Shown piece after piece: positions 1-8,386 of a DNA stretch of 64,000 nt. The notes under the pieces are model-generated. The model worked only from the letters and a program-made list of their open reading frames with translations. It was not told the DNA's origin and made no database searches. The DNA comes from Pseudomonas brassicacearum (GTDB lineage Bacteria; Pseudomonadota; Gammaproteobacteria; Pseudomonadales; Pseudomonadaceae), in assembly GCF_009601685.2 (NCBI RefSeq), contig NZ_CP045701.2, forward strand, positions 434,001 to 498,000. The letters are read 5' to 3'. Every line of letters begins with the position of its first letter. The stretch's first letter is position 1. The position numbers were made by a program, and so were the translations under genes.

Positions 1-9
1 CTTCGAATC

Positions 10-339
10 TCAATCGACTATGAAGAGCGTAGCCCCCGATGAAGTGGAGGATCGATGGGGCTCGGCCTGGTCGGCTACCTGATAGCTCATGCCGGGCTTG
101 AGCAAAAATTGCCGGCCATCTTCGAGTTCAGTATTGAGCTCGCCTTTGAGGCAAAACAGGATGTGGCCCTTGGTGCACCAATGGTCGGCCAGGTACCCGG
201 GCGTATATTCCACCATCCGCACGCGAATGTTCCCGAACTGTTGGGTGCGCCAATAAGCGGTTCCGGTGACGCCTTTGTGCTCGGTGGGTTCGATGGTTGA
301 CCAGTCGGTGGTGCCAAAGGGGATGCCGGTGATGTCCAT
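10..339 (-). CDS. small single-domain cupin protein
   Basis: A 109-residue protein that is a single cupin barrel. It carries a DHWCTKGH stretch at residues 52-59 (His53, His59) and a later PHRSST with His95, the usual places for cupin metal ligands. It resembles the small family that databases call DHCW-motif cupin, though here the order reads D-H-W-C. No signal peptide is present, so it should be cytoplasmic. Its substrate is unknown; small cupins of this kind may be isomerases, dioxygenases or sensors. It lies downstream of the tRNA-Phe gene on the same strand, but the tRNA terminator separates them. The family call is firm and the function is open. Confidence 0.85.
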   Translation of the reverse strand: MDITGIPFGTTDWSTIEPTEHKGVTGTAYWRTQQFGNIRVRMVEYTPGYLADHWCTKGHILFCLKGELNTELEDGRQFLLKPGMSYQVADQAEPHRSSTSSGATLFIVD

Positions 340-414
340 GTCGACTCGCTTGCTAGAGGGGAGCGCAAGAATGTAGCCGAGTCGATAAGGCGGAGGAAGA
401 AAATCCCGGGCAAT

Positions 415-448
415 AAAAAACCCCGATCAATTTCTTGATCGGGGTTTT
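415..448 (-). terminator. rho-independent terminator of tRNA-Phe
   Basis: A 10-bp perfect stem (CCCCGATCAA / TTGATCGGGG, loop TTTC) lies just after the tRNA 3' end and is followed on the minus strand by a run of T (AAAAAA at 415-420 on the plus strand). Confidence 0.9.
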
Positions 449-455
449 CGGTATT

Positions 456-531
456 TGGTGCCCAGAGACGGAATCGAACCGCCGACACGGGGATTTTCAA
501 TCCCCTGCTCTACCGACTGAGCTATCTGGGC
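456..531 (-). tRNA. tRNA-Phe (anticodon GAA)
   Basis: A 76-nt cloverleaf on the minus strand starts GCCCAGATAGCTCAG and ends with an encoded CCA (TGG at 456-458). The anticodon loop reads TTGAAAA, giving anticodon GAA for phenylalanine, and the T-arm GGTTCGATTCC is intact. Its own promoter lies upstream and a strong terminator downstream, so it is a single-gene unit. Confidence 0.97.
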
Positions 532-541
532 AACGGGGCGC

Positions 542-570
542 ATTAAACGGGTTTTTCAGGGGGGCGTCAA
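542..570 (-). promoter_or_regulatory. sigma70 promoter of tRNA-Phe with GC-rich discriminator
   Basis: On the minus strand TTGACG (565-570) is followed after exactly 17 nt by TTTAAT (542-547). Between the -10 and the tRNA lies GCGCCCCG, a GC-rich discriminator of the type found at stringently controlled stable-RNA promoters. Seen in sequence; growth-rate control is inferred. Confidence 0.8.
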
Positions 571-633
571 GCACGTTTTCAAAAAATATTTAATTATTAC
601 CGTCGCTTACGATCCGCCCCCGCGCTGAACAGC

Positions 634-906
634 TTATTCGGACGGCGGTACGTAGCCTTCGGCCTTGGCGTAATCTTCGCCGGAAAAGTACTTGTCCATC
701 TCGCCCTGAAGGTATTTGCGATCTTCGGCGTTCATCATGTTCAGGCGTTTTTCGTTGATCAGCAGGGTCTGGTGTTTCTGCCAGTCGGCCCAGGCCTTGG
801 CCGAGACGTGGTCGTAGATGTCCTGGCCCTTGGCGCCCGGGAACGGTGCACGTTCCAGGCCTTCGAGTTCTTCTTTGTACTTGCGGCACATGATGGTGCG
901 GGTCAT
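634..906 (-). CDS. yggX: YggX, Fe(II)-trafficking / oxidative damage protection protein
   Basis: A 90-residue cytoplasmic protein beginning [14 protein letters not shown] with the family's single conserved Cys at position 7. The family supplies or protects iron for Fe-S clusters under oxidative stress. The start ATG overlaps the mutY stop by four bases, so the two are translationally coupled. That fits function, because MutY carries a 4Fe-4S cluster. Length and sequence are typical. It is the last gene of the asmA-mutY-yggX unit. Confidence 0.95.
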   Translation of the reverse strand: MTRTIMCRKYKEELEGLERAPFPGAKGQDIYDHVSAKAWADWQKHQTLLINEKRLNMMNAEDRKYLQGEMDKYFSGEDYAKAEGYVPPSE

Positions 907-1970
907 TGCAACTCTCCTGCGTTCATTACGGCGGCCGCGCGTTCGAGCAAGGTTTTGACCGGGGCGGCAAGGCCCAGGCGCGGCGGGGTGGCGAGGTTAT
1001 ACCAGAGCCAGTCGGCCTCGGCCACGTGATGGCCGGTTTCCCGGACCCGGACCAGCCAGGGTTCGATCGCCAACTGGAAGTGGCTGAAGGTGTGCACCAG
1101 GCTTGGCATTTCCTGTTGGCTGCCCAATTCCAGCGAGTGTTGCAGGGCCAGGTGTTGCAGGTCGTCGAGGTCGTCGAGTTCCGGCAGGCTCCACAGACCG
1201 CCCCACAGCCCCGTGGAAGGGCGACGGTAAAGCAGGATTGCGCCTTCGTGGTTGGCCAGCATCGGCATCAAGGTGCGCTTTTTGGGCACTTCCTTGCGAG
1301 GCTTGGGAATCGGGTAGCGGGTTTCCAGGCCCAGCATGTGCGCCTCGCAACCGTTTTTCAGCGGGCAGAGCAGGCAGCTGGGTTTGCTGCGGGTGCAGAG
1401 TGTGGCGCCCAGGTCCATCATTGCCTGGGTGTAGGCGTTGACGCGGTCCTGGGGCGTGAAGCGCTCGGCGGTGGCCCACAGCTGTTTGGCGACCTTGGGT
1501 TCGCCCGGGTAACCTTCCTGGGCGGTGAAGCGCGCCAGCACCCGCTTGACGTTGCCATCGAGAATCGGCGCCCGCAGGCCCATGCTGATGCTGGCGATGG
1601 CGCCGGCGGTGGACAGGCCGATCCCCGGCAACTCGGTGAGTTTTTCCACGTCCCGGGGAAATTCGCCGCCGTACTGTTCAACGACGATTTTCGCGGTTTT
1701 CTGCAAGTTGCGCGCGCGGGTGTAATAGCCCAGCCCGGTCCACAGGTGCAGCACTTCGTCCTCCGGCGCGGCGGCCAGGGCTTGAACGGTGGGCAGCGAG
1801 GCCATGAACCGGTCGAAGTAGTTGAGCACGGTGCTGACCTGGGTCTGCTGCAACATGATTTCCGAGACCCACACCCGATAGGGTGAGATGGCTTGTTGCC
1901 AGGGCAAATCGTGGCGCCCGTGGCGGTCGAACCAGTCCAGGACAGCGGTGGAAAACTGCTCGGCTCTCAT
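903..1970 (-). CDS. mutY: adenine DNA glycosylase MutY
   Basis: Removes adenine mispaired with 8-oxoguanine in base-excision repair. The 355-residue protein has Glu37 in EIMLQQTQ, a helix-hairpin-helix ([10 protein letters not shown], about 114-123) and catalytic Asp138 in LDGNVKR. The 4Fe-4S loop is intact with Cys192, Cys199, Cys202 and Cys208 (C-X6-C-X2-C-X5-C). The C-terminal third is the NUDIX-like 8-oxoG recognition domain. Its ATG overlaps the stop of the upstream asmA gene by four bases and its stop overlaps the yggX start. All key residues are present. Confidence 0.97.
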   Translation of the reverse strand: MRAEQFSTAVLDWFDRHGRHDLPWQQAISPYRVWVSEIMLQQTQVSTVLNYFDRFMASLPTVQALAAAPEDEVLHLWTGLGYYTRARNLQKTAKIVVEQYGGEFPRDVEKLTELPGIGLSTAGAIASISMGLRAPILDGNVKRVLARFTAQEGYPGEPKVAKQLWATAERFTPQDRVNAYTQAMMDLGATLCTRSKPSCLLCPLKNGCEAHMLGLETRYPIPKPRKEVPKKRTLMPMLANHEGAILLYRRPSTGLWGGLWSLPELDDLDDLQHLALQHSLELGSQQEMPSLVHTFSHFQLAIEPWLVRVRETGHHVAEADWLWYNLATPPRLGLAAPVKTLLERAAAVMNAGELQ

Positions 1971-4198
1971 CGCTTGAACAGCCCCTTGAGCGCGTCTTTG
2001 AGTTCGGGGCTGACCTTGTCGCCCAGCTTCTCATCGATCTTGTCGCTGAGGCGATCGCCGGCCAGTTTTGCCGCGACCTTGCCCATCCCTTCGTTGTCCA
2101 GGCGGCAGGCCTTGGCGCCCAGCTCCAGCGGGCCGCGGCAGCGCAACGGCCATTCGATGCCGACGTAGCGTTCGTTGACCTGGCAGGCGGGGTCGGGCAT
2201 GTCGCTCTTGTCACCTTCGACGATGATGCCGACACGGTAGTCCATGCCCAGCACCCGCAGGTCGATATCACCGTTGCCGTTGACGGTCATACCGGGAATG
2301 CGCACTTTCAGGTCCGGGTTGTTGGCGACGCCATTGTTGAAGGTGAGATTGCCGTTGAGTTGTTGGAATGGCGTGTCCTTGCCCCGGGGTTCGCCGCTGA
2401 GGGTCTTGCGATTGAGGGTGGCGATGCCTTTGCACAATTGCTGTTCGAGGTTGGCATTGAGCAGCACGCCATCGTTGATGACGAACCCGGCGGTGCCGTT
2501 GAGGCTGTCGATCAGGGCTTTCTGGCTATTGCCGCTGGCGGTGATCGCGCTGTTGAGCGTGACCAGGCCTTTGACCGGCGGATTCTTGCCTTGGCTTTCG
2601 ATGATTTTCTCGGCAGGGACCCGGTTGATGCGCGTTTGCAGGCTCAGGCGTGGCGTAGCCTGGCGCACGTCCAAGGTGCCCTTGGTTTCGAAGTTGCCGC
2701 TGTACAGGTCGCCTCGCAGGTTCTCCAGGGTCAGCAGGCCGCCCAGGCCGGTGGCCTTGAGCGCAGCGTTCTGGATCGGCAGTTTATCGAGGGTCAGTTG
2801 CCCGAAGGTCAGGTCGGCATCGACGTCCAGCTTGCTCAGGCGTTCCACCGGAAACAGCCGGTCGTTACTCCAGGCGCCCTGGGTCGGCGCACTCGGCAGC
2901 GGTGTACTGCCGGCACCGGCCATCGCGCTGGCTTCGGTGTTACTGACTTCGGCCTCGCGGGCTGCCTTGGAGCTGTCGGCTTCGGCGGACTTTGGCGGCA
3001 GGTAACGGTCGACGTTGAACGTGTCGGCCTTGAGCTGTACGCGCAGGGACTGTTTGGCAAAGTCTTCCACGGCGATGCGACCGCTGAAATTGCTGTCGTC
3101 GACCTTCAGGTTGATGTTGTTGAATTCGACGCTGCTCGGCGTGCCGGCAATGCGGCTGACCAGTTCGACCTTGCTCAGGCTGCCTTCGGCCATGGCCGGG
3201 AGTTGCTGGCCGACGCTGTCGACGAACTTCGCCAGATCGAACTGAGCGATCGACACCCCGCCATTCAATTGCGGGGTCTTGTCGAGGTCGTTGACCTTCA
3301 GTTCACCCAGGGCGCGCAGTTGATTGAGCGACAGCTTGATGCCGGTCCATTCGGCGACGTTTGCCGCCTTGTCCAGGAACAGTTGGCCTTGGGCGGCGAA
3401 GTTCAGGGTCTTGCCCTGCAAGGGGTCGCCCGTGGCTTCGCCGGACAATTTCAGGTCTTCGAACTTGTAGCGTTGCAGGGCACGTTCGAAGCGCAGTTCA
3501 CCCGTCACTTCGGTGCGTACGCGTACGGCTGGCTGGTTGCTGGACAGGAAGGCGGTCAGGGTGACCGGGATGTTGGTGGAGTCGTGGACCGGGCCGGTGC
3601 TCAGTTGGATGCTCTCGGCCGTGAACAGCTTGCCGGTCTGCTCGTCGGTGTATTGGACCCGCGCGTTGTTCACGGTCAGGCTGTCGATATCCAGGCGGGT
3701 CGGCTGGGCAGGTTTTTCTGCCGTGGTGCCGACGGGCGGGGTCGGTTGTTCGGCCGGCACGGGGGCTGGCGCGTTCGCCGTCGACGCAGAGGCCGGCACC
3801 TTGCCGATGTCTTCCCAGTTACCGTGCCCGTTCTTGTCACGGTTGAGCCGCAGGTTCAGGCCTTCGACCCGCACATCGCTCATTTGTACTTCCCGGCGCA
3901 GCAGGGGTATTACCCGGACCGAAAGGCCGAGCATCTGCAGGTCGGCGAAAGGCTGGGTCGGGCTGGCCAGGGTCGCGACGCTGGCGTCGTGCAACTCAAG
4001 ACCCAGCCATGGAAACAGGCTCCAGCCGATGTCGCCATTGAGGGTCAGCTCGATGTGGGCCTTGTCGCGGGCTATCTGGCGGATCTCTTCTTTGTAGTCG
4101 TTGGGATCGAACAGGTGGGTCAGGGCAAAGCCCAGGGCCACAATGATCAGCAACAGCCCGAGAAGTACCAGACCCAGGATTTTGCCGAACGCTTTCAT
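1967..4198 (-). CDS. asmA: AsmA family protein
   Basis: A large (743-residue) AsmA-type envelope protein. An N-terminal membrane anchor (about residues 5-25, rich in Leu, Ile and Val) is followed by a long periplasmic beta-rich region, a Pro/Ala-rich low-complexity stretch near residues 180-200, and the conserved C-terminal AsmA domain with its cysteine-containing end (DMPDPACQVN...WPLRCRG). AsmA-like proteins are thought to act in lipid transport or outer-membrane assembly. The start at 4198 (MKAFGKILG) was chosen over an in-frame ATG 27 nt upstream because AAGGA precedes it at good spacing. First gene of the coupled asmA-mutY-yggX unit. Confidence 0.9.
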   Translation of the reverse strand: MKAFGKILGLVLLGLLLIIVALGFALTHLFDPNDYKEEIRQIARDKAHIELTLNGDIGWSLFPWLGLELHDASVATLASPTQPFADLQMLGLSVRVIPLLRREVQMSDVRVEGLNLRLNRDKNGHGNWEDIGKVPASASTANAPAPVPAEQPTPPVGTTAEKPAQPTRLDIDSLTVNNARVQYTDEQTGKLFTAESIQLSTGPVHDSTNIPVTLTAFLSSNQPAVRVRTEVTGELRFERALQRYKFEDLKLSGEATGDPLQGKTLNFAAQGQLFLDKAANVAEWTGIKLSLNQLRALGELKVNDLDKTPQLNGGVSIAQFDLAKFVDSVGQQLPAMAEGSLSKVELVSRIAGTPSSVEFNNINLKVDDSNFSGRIAVEDFAKQSLRVQLKADTFNVDRYLPPKSAEADSSKAAREAEVSNTEASAMAGAGSTPLPSAPTQGAWSNDRLFPVERLSKLDVDADLTFGQLTLDKLPIQNAALKATGLGGLLTLENLRGDLYSGNFETKGTLDVRQATPRLSLQTRINRVPAEKIIESQGKNPPVKGLVTLNSAITASGNSQKALIDSLNGTAGFVINDGVLLNANLEQQLCKGIATLNRKTLSGEPRGKDTPFQQLNGNLTFNNGVANNPDLKVRIPGMTVNGNGDIDLRVLGMDYRVGIIVEGDKSDMPDPACQVNERYVGIEWPLRCRGPLELGAKACRLDNEGMGKVAAKLAGDRLSDKIDEKLGDKVSPELKDALKGLFKR

Positions 4199-4341
4199 GG
4201 GCGAATCCTTGTAGGTTGAGTTCAAAATTTAGCCGGGAGTATAACGTCCTGAGTTGGCGGCGCGTTGGGGGATCGTTTCTCGATTCGCCGCCGCGCTGTC
4301 CCCCGTGGCGAGGGAGCTTGCACTCGCAGCGCCGTAAATGC

Positions 4342-4374
4342 CGTGTAGCAACCGTGTAGCAGCCGTGTAGGAGC
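4342..4374. repeat. three-copy 11-bp direct repeat
   Basis: CGTGTAGCAAC, CGTGTAGCAGC and CGTGTAGGAGC follow one another without gaps. The last copy runs into the GTAGGAGCTG arm of the palindromic element, so the array probably arose by slippage at its edge. Confidence 0.75.
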
Positions 4375-4510
4375 TGTCGAGTGCAACGAGGCTGCGATCT
4401 TTCCTCCAACCCTTGAGTCTCAAGCGAAAGATCAAAAGATCAAAAGATCAAAAGATCAAAAGATCAAAAGATCAAAAGATCAAAAGATCGCAGCCTTCGG
4501 CAGCTCCTAC
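4367..4510. repeat. GTAGGAGCTG-type palindromic repeat upstream of asmA
   Basis: Inverted arms GTAGGAGCTG (4367-4376) and CAGCTCCTAC (4501-4510) enclose GCTGCGATC / GATCGCAGC sub-arms. The same element occurs at 37890, 47932 and 55728. It fills most of the 354-base gap between asmA and the acetyltransferase gene; nothing else was recognised there. Confidence 0.85.
4430..4489. repeat. 8-bp tandem array GATCAAAA, eight GATC sites in register
   Basis: GATC starts at 4430, 4438, 4446, 4454, 4462, 4470, 4478 and 4486, exactly 8 bp apart, as (GATCAAAA)n. It lies in the centre of the palindromic repeat; the other three copies of that element here have only one to four GATC sites in the same place, so this copy has expanded. 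Confidence 0.95.
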
Positions 4511-4552
4511 AGTGCAAGCCCCCTCACCACGGGATTTGTCTGCAGCCATCGA

Positions 4553-4951
4553 TTAGCTTTCATTAAGCGGCATCTTCAGCTTGGCCGCCAGGGCCTGGGC
4601 TTGCAGTTGCCCGGCCGGGGCCAACAAGTGCAGCTCGGCACCGTTCTGCGCGGCCATTCGCCGGGCCTCGCTCACCAGCCGTTCAGCCACGCCACGGCGG
4701 CGGGTAACGTTTCGTACGCACAGGTGGGACAAGCGCCAAGCGTTCTGGTGCCGTTGCAGGCGTGCTGCACCGAGCAGGCGGTCATTGAACCGTGCCGCGA
4801 TCAATGCACCTTCCTCAAGGCATTGCGCGATCAGTTGCGTGGCATCGCCAAAGGGGGCGAACAGCCAGCCCGGGGCATCCTGGTAGATTTTCTGCAGGTC
4901 CTGTTGGTCCTGACAGTTGGCGTCGCAAATGAGCTGGACAACGATGGGCAT
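4553..4951 (-). CDS. PanZ/PanM-like GNAT-fold acetyl-CoA sensor
   Basis: A 132-residue GNAT-fold protein. The segments DQQDLQKIY, IAARFNDRLLGAARL and LCVRNVTRRRGVAERLV line up with E. coli PanZ (PanM), including the RRRGV acetyl-CoA pyrophosphate loop. PanZ binds pro-PanD, triggers its self-cleavage to active aspartate decarboxylase and throttles it when acetyl-CoA is high, controlling pantothenate synthesis. Whether that role applies in Pseudomonas is inferred from the family. It stands alone, followed by the palindromic repeat; a general GNAT N-acetyltransferase remains possible. Confidence 0.75.
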   Translation of the reverse strand: MPIVVQLICDANCQDQQDLQKIYQDAPGWLFAPFGDATQLIAQCLEEGALIAARFNDRLLGAARLQRHQNAWRLSHLCVRNVTRRRGVAERLVSEARRMAAQNGAELHLLAPAGQLQAQALAAKLKMPLNES

Positions 4952-5212
4952 GAAAATTCCTGAAAAAATAAATCGTTAGCCCCCTACAGAAAGCGAGCAA
5001 GCGTGCGATAAGACAGATGGCACGAAAAAGGTGATATCACTTTGGTTTTTCTGTCACGAGCAAATGGTAACCTTTGCCCGTTCGTCCGTCCTTCTGCGAC
5101 TTGATGTCGCACACTATGGAGCTTCACCAGAAAATACAGCCATGCCTGCGTGCGATGAAGGCTGAGGGTGATGCGTGGCTGACGGACCATTCCAATAATT
5201 GGGGGATACACA

Positions 5213-6874
5213 ATGAGCACGAGCATCACGGCAGGCGGCATCGCCGACCAGCCAGCGTTCCTCTCCAAGGAACGTATCATCGCCAAACCCGGTTTCAACC
5301 GGTGGCTGGTTCCACCGGCCGCACTGGCCATTCACTTGTGCATCGGCATGGCCTACGGCTTCTCGGTGTTCTGGTTGCCACTGTCCAAAGCCTTGGGTAT
5401 CACCAAGCCTGTGGCCTGTGCACCGGATATGAGCTTCATCTCGCAAGTCTTTTCGTCCCAATGTGACTGGCCGATCTCGATGCTCGGCTGGATCTACACC
5501 CTGTTCTTCATCTTCCTGGGTTGCTCGGCAGCCATCTGGGGCGGCTGGCTGGAACACGCCGGGCCGCGCAAGGCCGGTGTTGTATCGGCATTGTGCTGGT
5601 GCGGTGGCCTGGTGATTTCTGCGCTGGGTATCTATACCCACCAGATCTGGCTGATGTGGCTCGGTTCCGGCGTGATCGGCGGTATCGGCCTGGGGTTGGG
5701 CTACATTTCCCCGGTGTCGACCTTGATCAAGTGGTTCCCGGACAAGCGCGGCATGGCGACCGGCATGGCGATCATGGGCTTCGGCGGTGGTGCGATGGTC
5801 GGTGCTCCGCTGGCCGCGGCGCTGATGAGCCATTTCGCTTCGCCAACCAGCGTGGGCGTATGGCAGAGCTTCCTGGTCATGGCTGCGATCTACTTCGTGT
5901 TCATGATCGGTGGCGCCTTGGCGTACCGCGTCCCGCCGACCGGCTGGAAGCCTGAAGGCTGGACCCCGGCACCGAAGAAAGCCGCGAACGCGATGATCAC
6001 CCATCGTCACGTTCACGTGAACGTGGCCTGGAAAACCCCGCAGTTCCGTCTGGTATGGCTGGTGCTGTGCCTGAACGTATCCGCCGGTATCGGCATCATC
6101 GGCATGGCATCGCCACTGTTGCAGGAAGTGTTCGGCGGCAAGTTGCTCGGCAATGACTTGCCTTTCGGTCAGTTGGATGCTGCGCAACTGGGTCAGATCG
6201 CGGCCATTGCGGCCGGTTTCACTGGTCTGCTGAGCCTGTTCAACATCGGTGGGCGGTTCTTCTGGGCATCCTGCTCGGATTACCTGGGTCGCAAGAACAC
6301 CTATTTCGTGTTCTTCGCCCTGGGCATTGCCTTGTACGCGCTGATCCCGAACCTGGGTCACCTGGGCAGCGTCGCGCTGTTCGTGGCGGCGTTCTGCATC
6401 ATCCTGTCGATGTACGGCGGCGGTTTCGCCACGGTGCCGGCCTACCTGGCGGACCTGTTCGGTACGCAAATGGTCGGTGCAATCCACGGTCGCCTGCTGA
6501 CCGCCTGGGCAGCGGCAGGCGTGCTGGGTCCGGTACTGGTGAACTACCTGCGTGAGTATCAACTGAGCATCGGCGTTGAACGTGCCGCGGCCTATGACAT
6601 CACCTTGTACATCCTCGCCGGCCTGCTGGTGCTGGGCTTGCTGTGCAACCTGCTGGTCCGTCCGGTTGCCGACAAGTACTTCATGACCGACGCCGAACTG
6701 GCCGCCGAACAGGCGCTGGGCCATGACAAAGGCGCCGATGGCAGCACTTCGCTGGAGTGGAAAGCCGCGCCGGGCACCAAGCCCCTGGCGATCGCCGCCT
6801 GGCTGGTGGTAGGCATTCCGTTGGCGTGGGGTGTGTGGGTGACCCTGCAGAAGACGGCGGTGTTGTTCCACTAA
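5213..6874 (+). CDS. OFA-family MFS transporter
   Basis: A 553-residue inner-membrane transporter of the major facilitator superfamily. About twelve hydrophobic segments are visible, with a conserved loop (LIKWFPDKRGMATGMAIMGFGGGAM) typical of the oxalate:formate antiporter (OFA) family. Segment 1 (about 30-55) is followed by a long periplasmic loop holding two Cys, and there is a large polar stretch near 240-270. The substrate is probably a small carboxylate but cannot be read from sequence. A perfect inverted repeat lies about 105 bp upstream. No partner genes adjoin it, so it forms a single-gene unit. Confidence 0.85.
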   Translation: MSTSITAGGIADQPAFLSKERIIAKPGFNRWLVPPAALAIHLCIGMAYGFSVFWLPLSKALGITKPVACAPDMSFISQVFSSQCDWPISMLGWIYTLFFIFLGCSAAIWGGWLEHAGPRKAGVVSALCWCGGLVISALGIYTHQIWLMWLGSGVIGGIGLGLGYISPVSTLIKWFPDKRGMATGMAIMGFGGGAMVGAPLAAALMSHFASPTSVGVWQSFLVMAAIYFVFMIGGALAYRVPPTGWKPEGWTPAPKKAANAMITHRHVHVNVAWKTPQFRLVWLVLCLNVSAGIGIIGMASPLLQEVFGGKLLGNDLPFGQLDAAQLGQIAAIAAGFTGLLSLFNIGGRFFWASCSDYLGRKNTYFVFFALGIALYALIPNLGHLGSVALFVAAFCIILSMYGGGFATVPAYLADLFGTQMVGAIHGRLLTAWAAAGVLGPVLVNYLREYQLSIGVERAAAYDITLYILAGLLVLGLLCNLLVRPVADKYFMTDAELAAEQALGHDKGADGSTSLEWKAAPGTKPLAIAAWLVVGIPLAWGVWVTLQKTAVLFH

Positions 6875-6910
6875 GGAGTAGCCCGAACCCATCAGGGTAA
6901 GGGCAAATTT

Positions 6911-6999
6911 GTGGGAGCGGGCTTGCTCGCGAATGCGGTGGGTCAGCAGGCATATATGTCAGCTGACACTCCCTCTTCGCGAGCAAGCCCGCTCCCACA
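6911..6999. repeat. REP pair (BIME/REPIN-like), head-to-head
   Basis: GTGGGAGCGGGCTTGCTCGC and its inverted copy GCGAGCAAGCCCGCTCCCAC are separated by about 45 bp. It sits downstream of the MFS gene and before hisB. This and the hisB promoter account for the 280-base gap. Confidence 0.9.
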
Positions 7000-7087
7000 G
7001 TTGTTTTGGGCGATGGCAAAGACTTGTATGGACATGTCTATCGCCGACAGCGCGGGAGACAACCCGTCAGGGATATCACCTCTCGTG

Positions 7088-7116
7088 TTTCTGTTTGCCG
7101 CTCGCGCCCCTATAAT
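7088..7116 (+). promoter_or_regulatory. probable sigma70 promoter of the hisB operon
   Basis: A perfect -10 hexamer TATAAT lies at 7111-7116, 38 bases before the hisB start. The matching -35 (GTTTCT near 7088, 17-bp spacer) is poor, so only the -10 is well supported. Confidence 0.45.
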
Positions 7117-7154
7117 GGCTGCCTTTTTCGCCCAATGATTTTGCGGAGCTGGTG

Positions 7155-7748
7155 ATGGCCGAACGTAAGGCGTCTGTCGAGCGCGACACTCTGGAAACCC
7201 AGATCAAAGCCTCGATCAACCTGGATGGCACCGGAAAGGCCCGGTTTGATATCGGTGTACCTTTTCTTGAGCACATGCTGGACCAGATCGCCCGTCACGG
7301 GCTGATCGACCTGGACATCGTCAGCAAGGGCGACCTGCACATCGACGACCACCACACGGTGGAAGACGTCGGTATCACCTTGGGCCAGGCGTTTACCAAA
7401 GCCATCGGCGACAAGAAGGGCATCCGTCGCTACGGCCATGCCTACGTACCGCTCGATGAAGCGCTGTCGCGCGTGGTCATCGATTTCTCCGGCCGTCCGG
7501 GCCTGCAGATGCATGTGCCGTACACCCGTGCCACCGTCGGCGGCTTCGACGTTGACCTATTCCAGGAATTCTTCCAGGGCTTCGTCAACCACGCCAACGT
7601 GACCCTGCACATCGACAACCTGCGCGGGCACAACACCCACCACCAGATCGAAACCGTGTTCAAGGCTTTCGGCCGCGCCCTGCGCATGGCCGTCGAGCTC
7701 GATGACCGCATGGCCGGGCAGATGCCTTCGACCAAGGGCGTCCTGTAA
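7155..7748 (+). CDS. hisB: imidazoleglycerol-phosphate dehydratase HisB
   Basis: Sixth step of histidine synthesis: dehydrates imidazole-glycerol phosphate to imidazole-acetol phosphate. The 197-residue protein is the monofunctional type, without the phosphatase half found in E. coli. Metal-binding [16 protein letters not shown] ([10 protein letters not shown]) and GHNTHHQIE motifs are present. The ATG at 7155 is preferred over the GTG three bases earlier because GGAG lies six bases upstream. The stop shares one base with the hisH start. First gene of the hisB-hisH-DUF2164-hisA-hisF run. Confidence 0.97.
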   Translation: MAERKASVERDTLETQIKASINLDGTGKARFDIGVPFLEHMLDQIARHGLIDLDIVSKGDLHIDDHHTVEDVGITLGQAFTKAIGDKKGIRRYGHAYVPLDEALSRVVIDFSGRPGLQMHVPYTRATVGGFDVDLFQEFFQGFVNHANVTLHIDNLRGHNTHHQIETVFKAFGRALRMAVELDDRMAGQMPSTKGVL

Positions 7749-8386
7749 TGCAGACGGTCGCTGTTATCGACTATGGCATGGGCAACCTGCACTCGGTGGC
7801 CAAGGCGCTCGAGCACGTGGGCGCTGGCAAGGTGCTGATCACCAGCGATGCCGACGTGATTCGCGAAGCCGACCGAGTGGTGTTCCCCGGTGTCGGTGCG
7901 ATTCGCGATTGCATGGCCGAGATTCGTCGCCTGGGCTTCGACAAGCTGGTGCTCGAAGTCAGCCAGGATCGTCCGTTCCTCGGCATCTGCGTGGGCATGC
8001 AAGCCTTGCTCGAACGCAGCGAGGAGAACGAAGGCGTCGATTGCATTGCCATGTTCCCAGGCCAGGTAAAGTTCTTCGGCAAGGGCCTGCATGAAGACGG
8101 CGAGCACCTGAAGGTTCCGCACATGGGCTGGAACGAAGTGAAGCAGACGGTGGATCACCCGCTGTGGCACAACATCCCGGACCTGGCGCGCTTCTACTTC
8201 GTGCACAGCTACTACATCGCCGCCGGCAATGCGCGGCAGGTGGTGGGCAGCGGGCACTATGGTGTCGATTTCGCTGCGGCCCTGGCCGATGGTTCGCGCT
8301 TCGCCGTGCAGTTCCACCCCGAGAAGAGCCATACCCATGGCCTGCAACTGTTGCAGAACTTCGCAGCGTGGGACGGGCGCTGGTAA
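7748..8386 (+). CDS. hisH: imidazole glycerol phosphate synthase glutaminase subunit HisH
   Basis: Releases ammonia from glutamine and channels it to HisF. The 212-residue class I amidotransferase has the nucleophile Cys81 in FLGICVGMQ and the His-Glu pair in VQFHPEKSH near the C-terminus. Its start overlaps the hisB stop (TAATG) and its stop overlaps the next gene in the same way, which indicates tight coupling. Cytoplasmic heterodimer with HisF, encoded about 1 kb downstream. Confidence 0.97.
   Translation: MQTVAVIDYGMGNLHSVAKALEHVGAGKVLITSDADVIREADRVVFPGVGAIRDCMAEIRRLGFDKLVLEVSQDRPFLGICVGMQALLERSEENEGVDCIAMFPGQVKFFGKGLHEDGEHLKVPHMGWNEVKQTVDHPLWHNIPDLARFYFVHSYYIAAGNARQVVGSGHYGVDFAAALADGSRFAVQFHPEKSHTHGLQLLQNFAAWDGRW

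Noticed and set aside
1883-4219. 778-codon open frame on the plus strand opposite asmA
   Set aside because: It is antisense to a gene with clear family matches, is rich in residues typical of reverse-frame GC-rich reading, and has no ribosome site or known domain. The same holds for long antisense frames opposite the MFS gene (5114-6892), typA (27421-29109), glgP (30124-31926) and hutU (46190-47860).
4300-4550. Possible small gene in the repeat-filled gap upstream of asmA
   Set aside because: Frames there are made of REP arms and the GATC array with no ribosome site; the sequence is explained by repeats.
5018-5033. TGGCACGAAAAAGGTG upstream of the OFA transporter as a sigma54 promoter
   Set aside because: The -24 half is perfect but the -12 half has GT instead of GC and no TTGC, so the invariant GG-N10-GC is not met.
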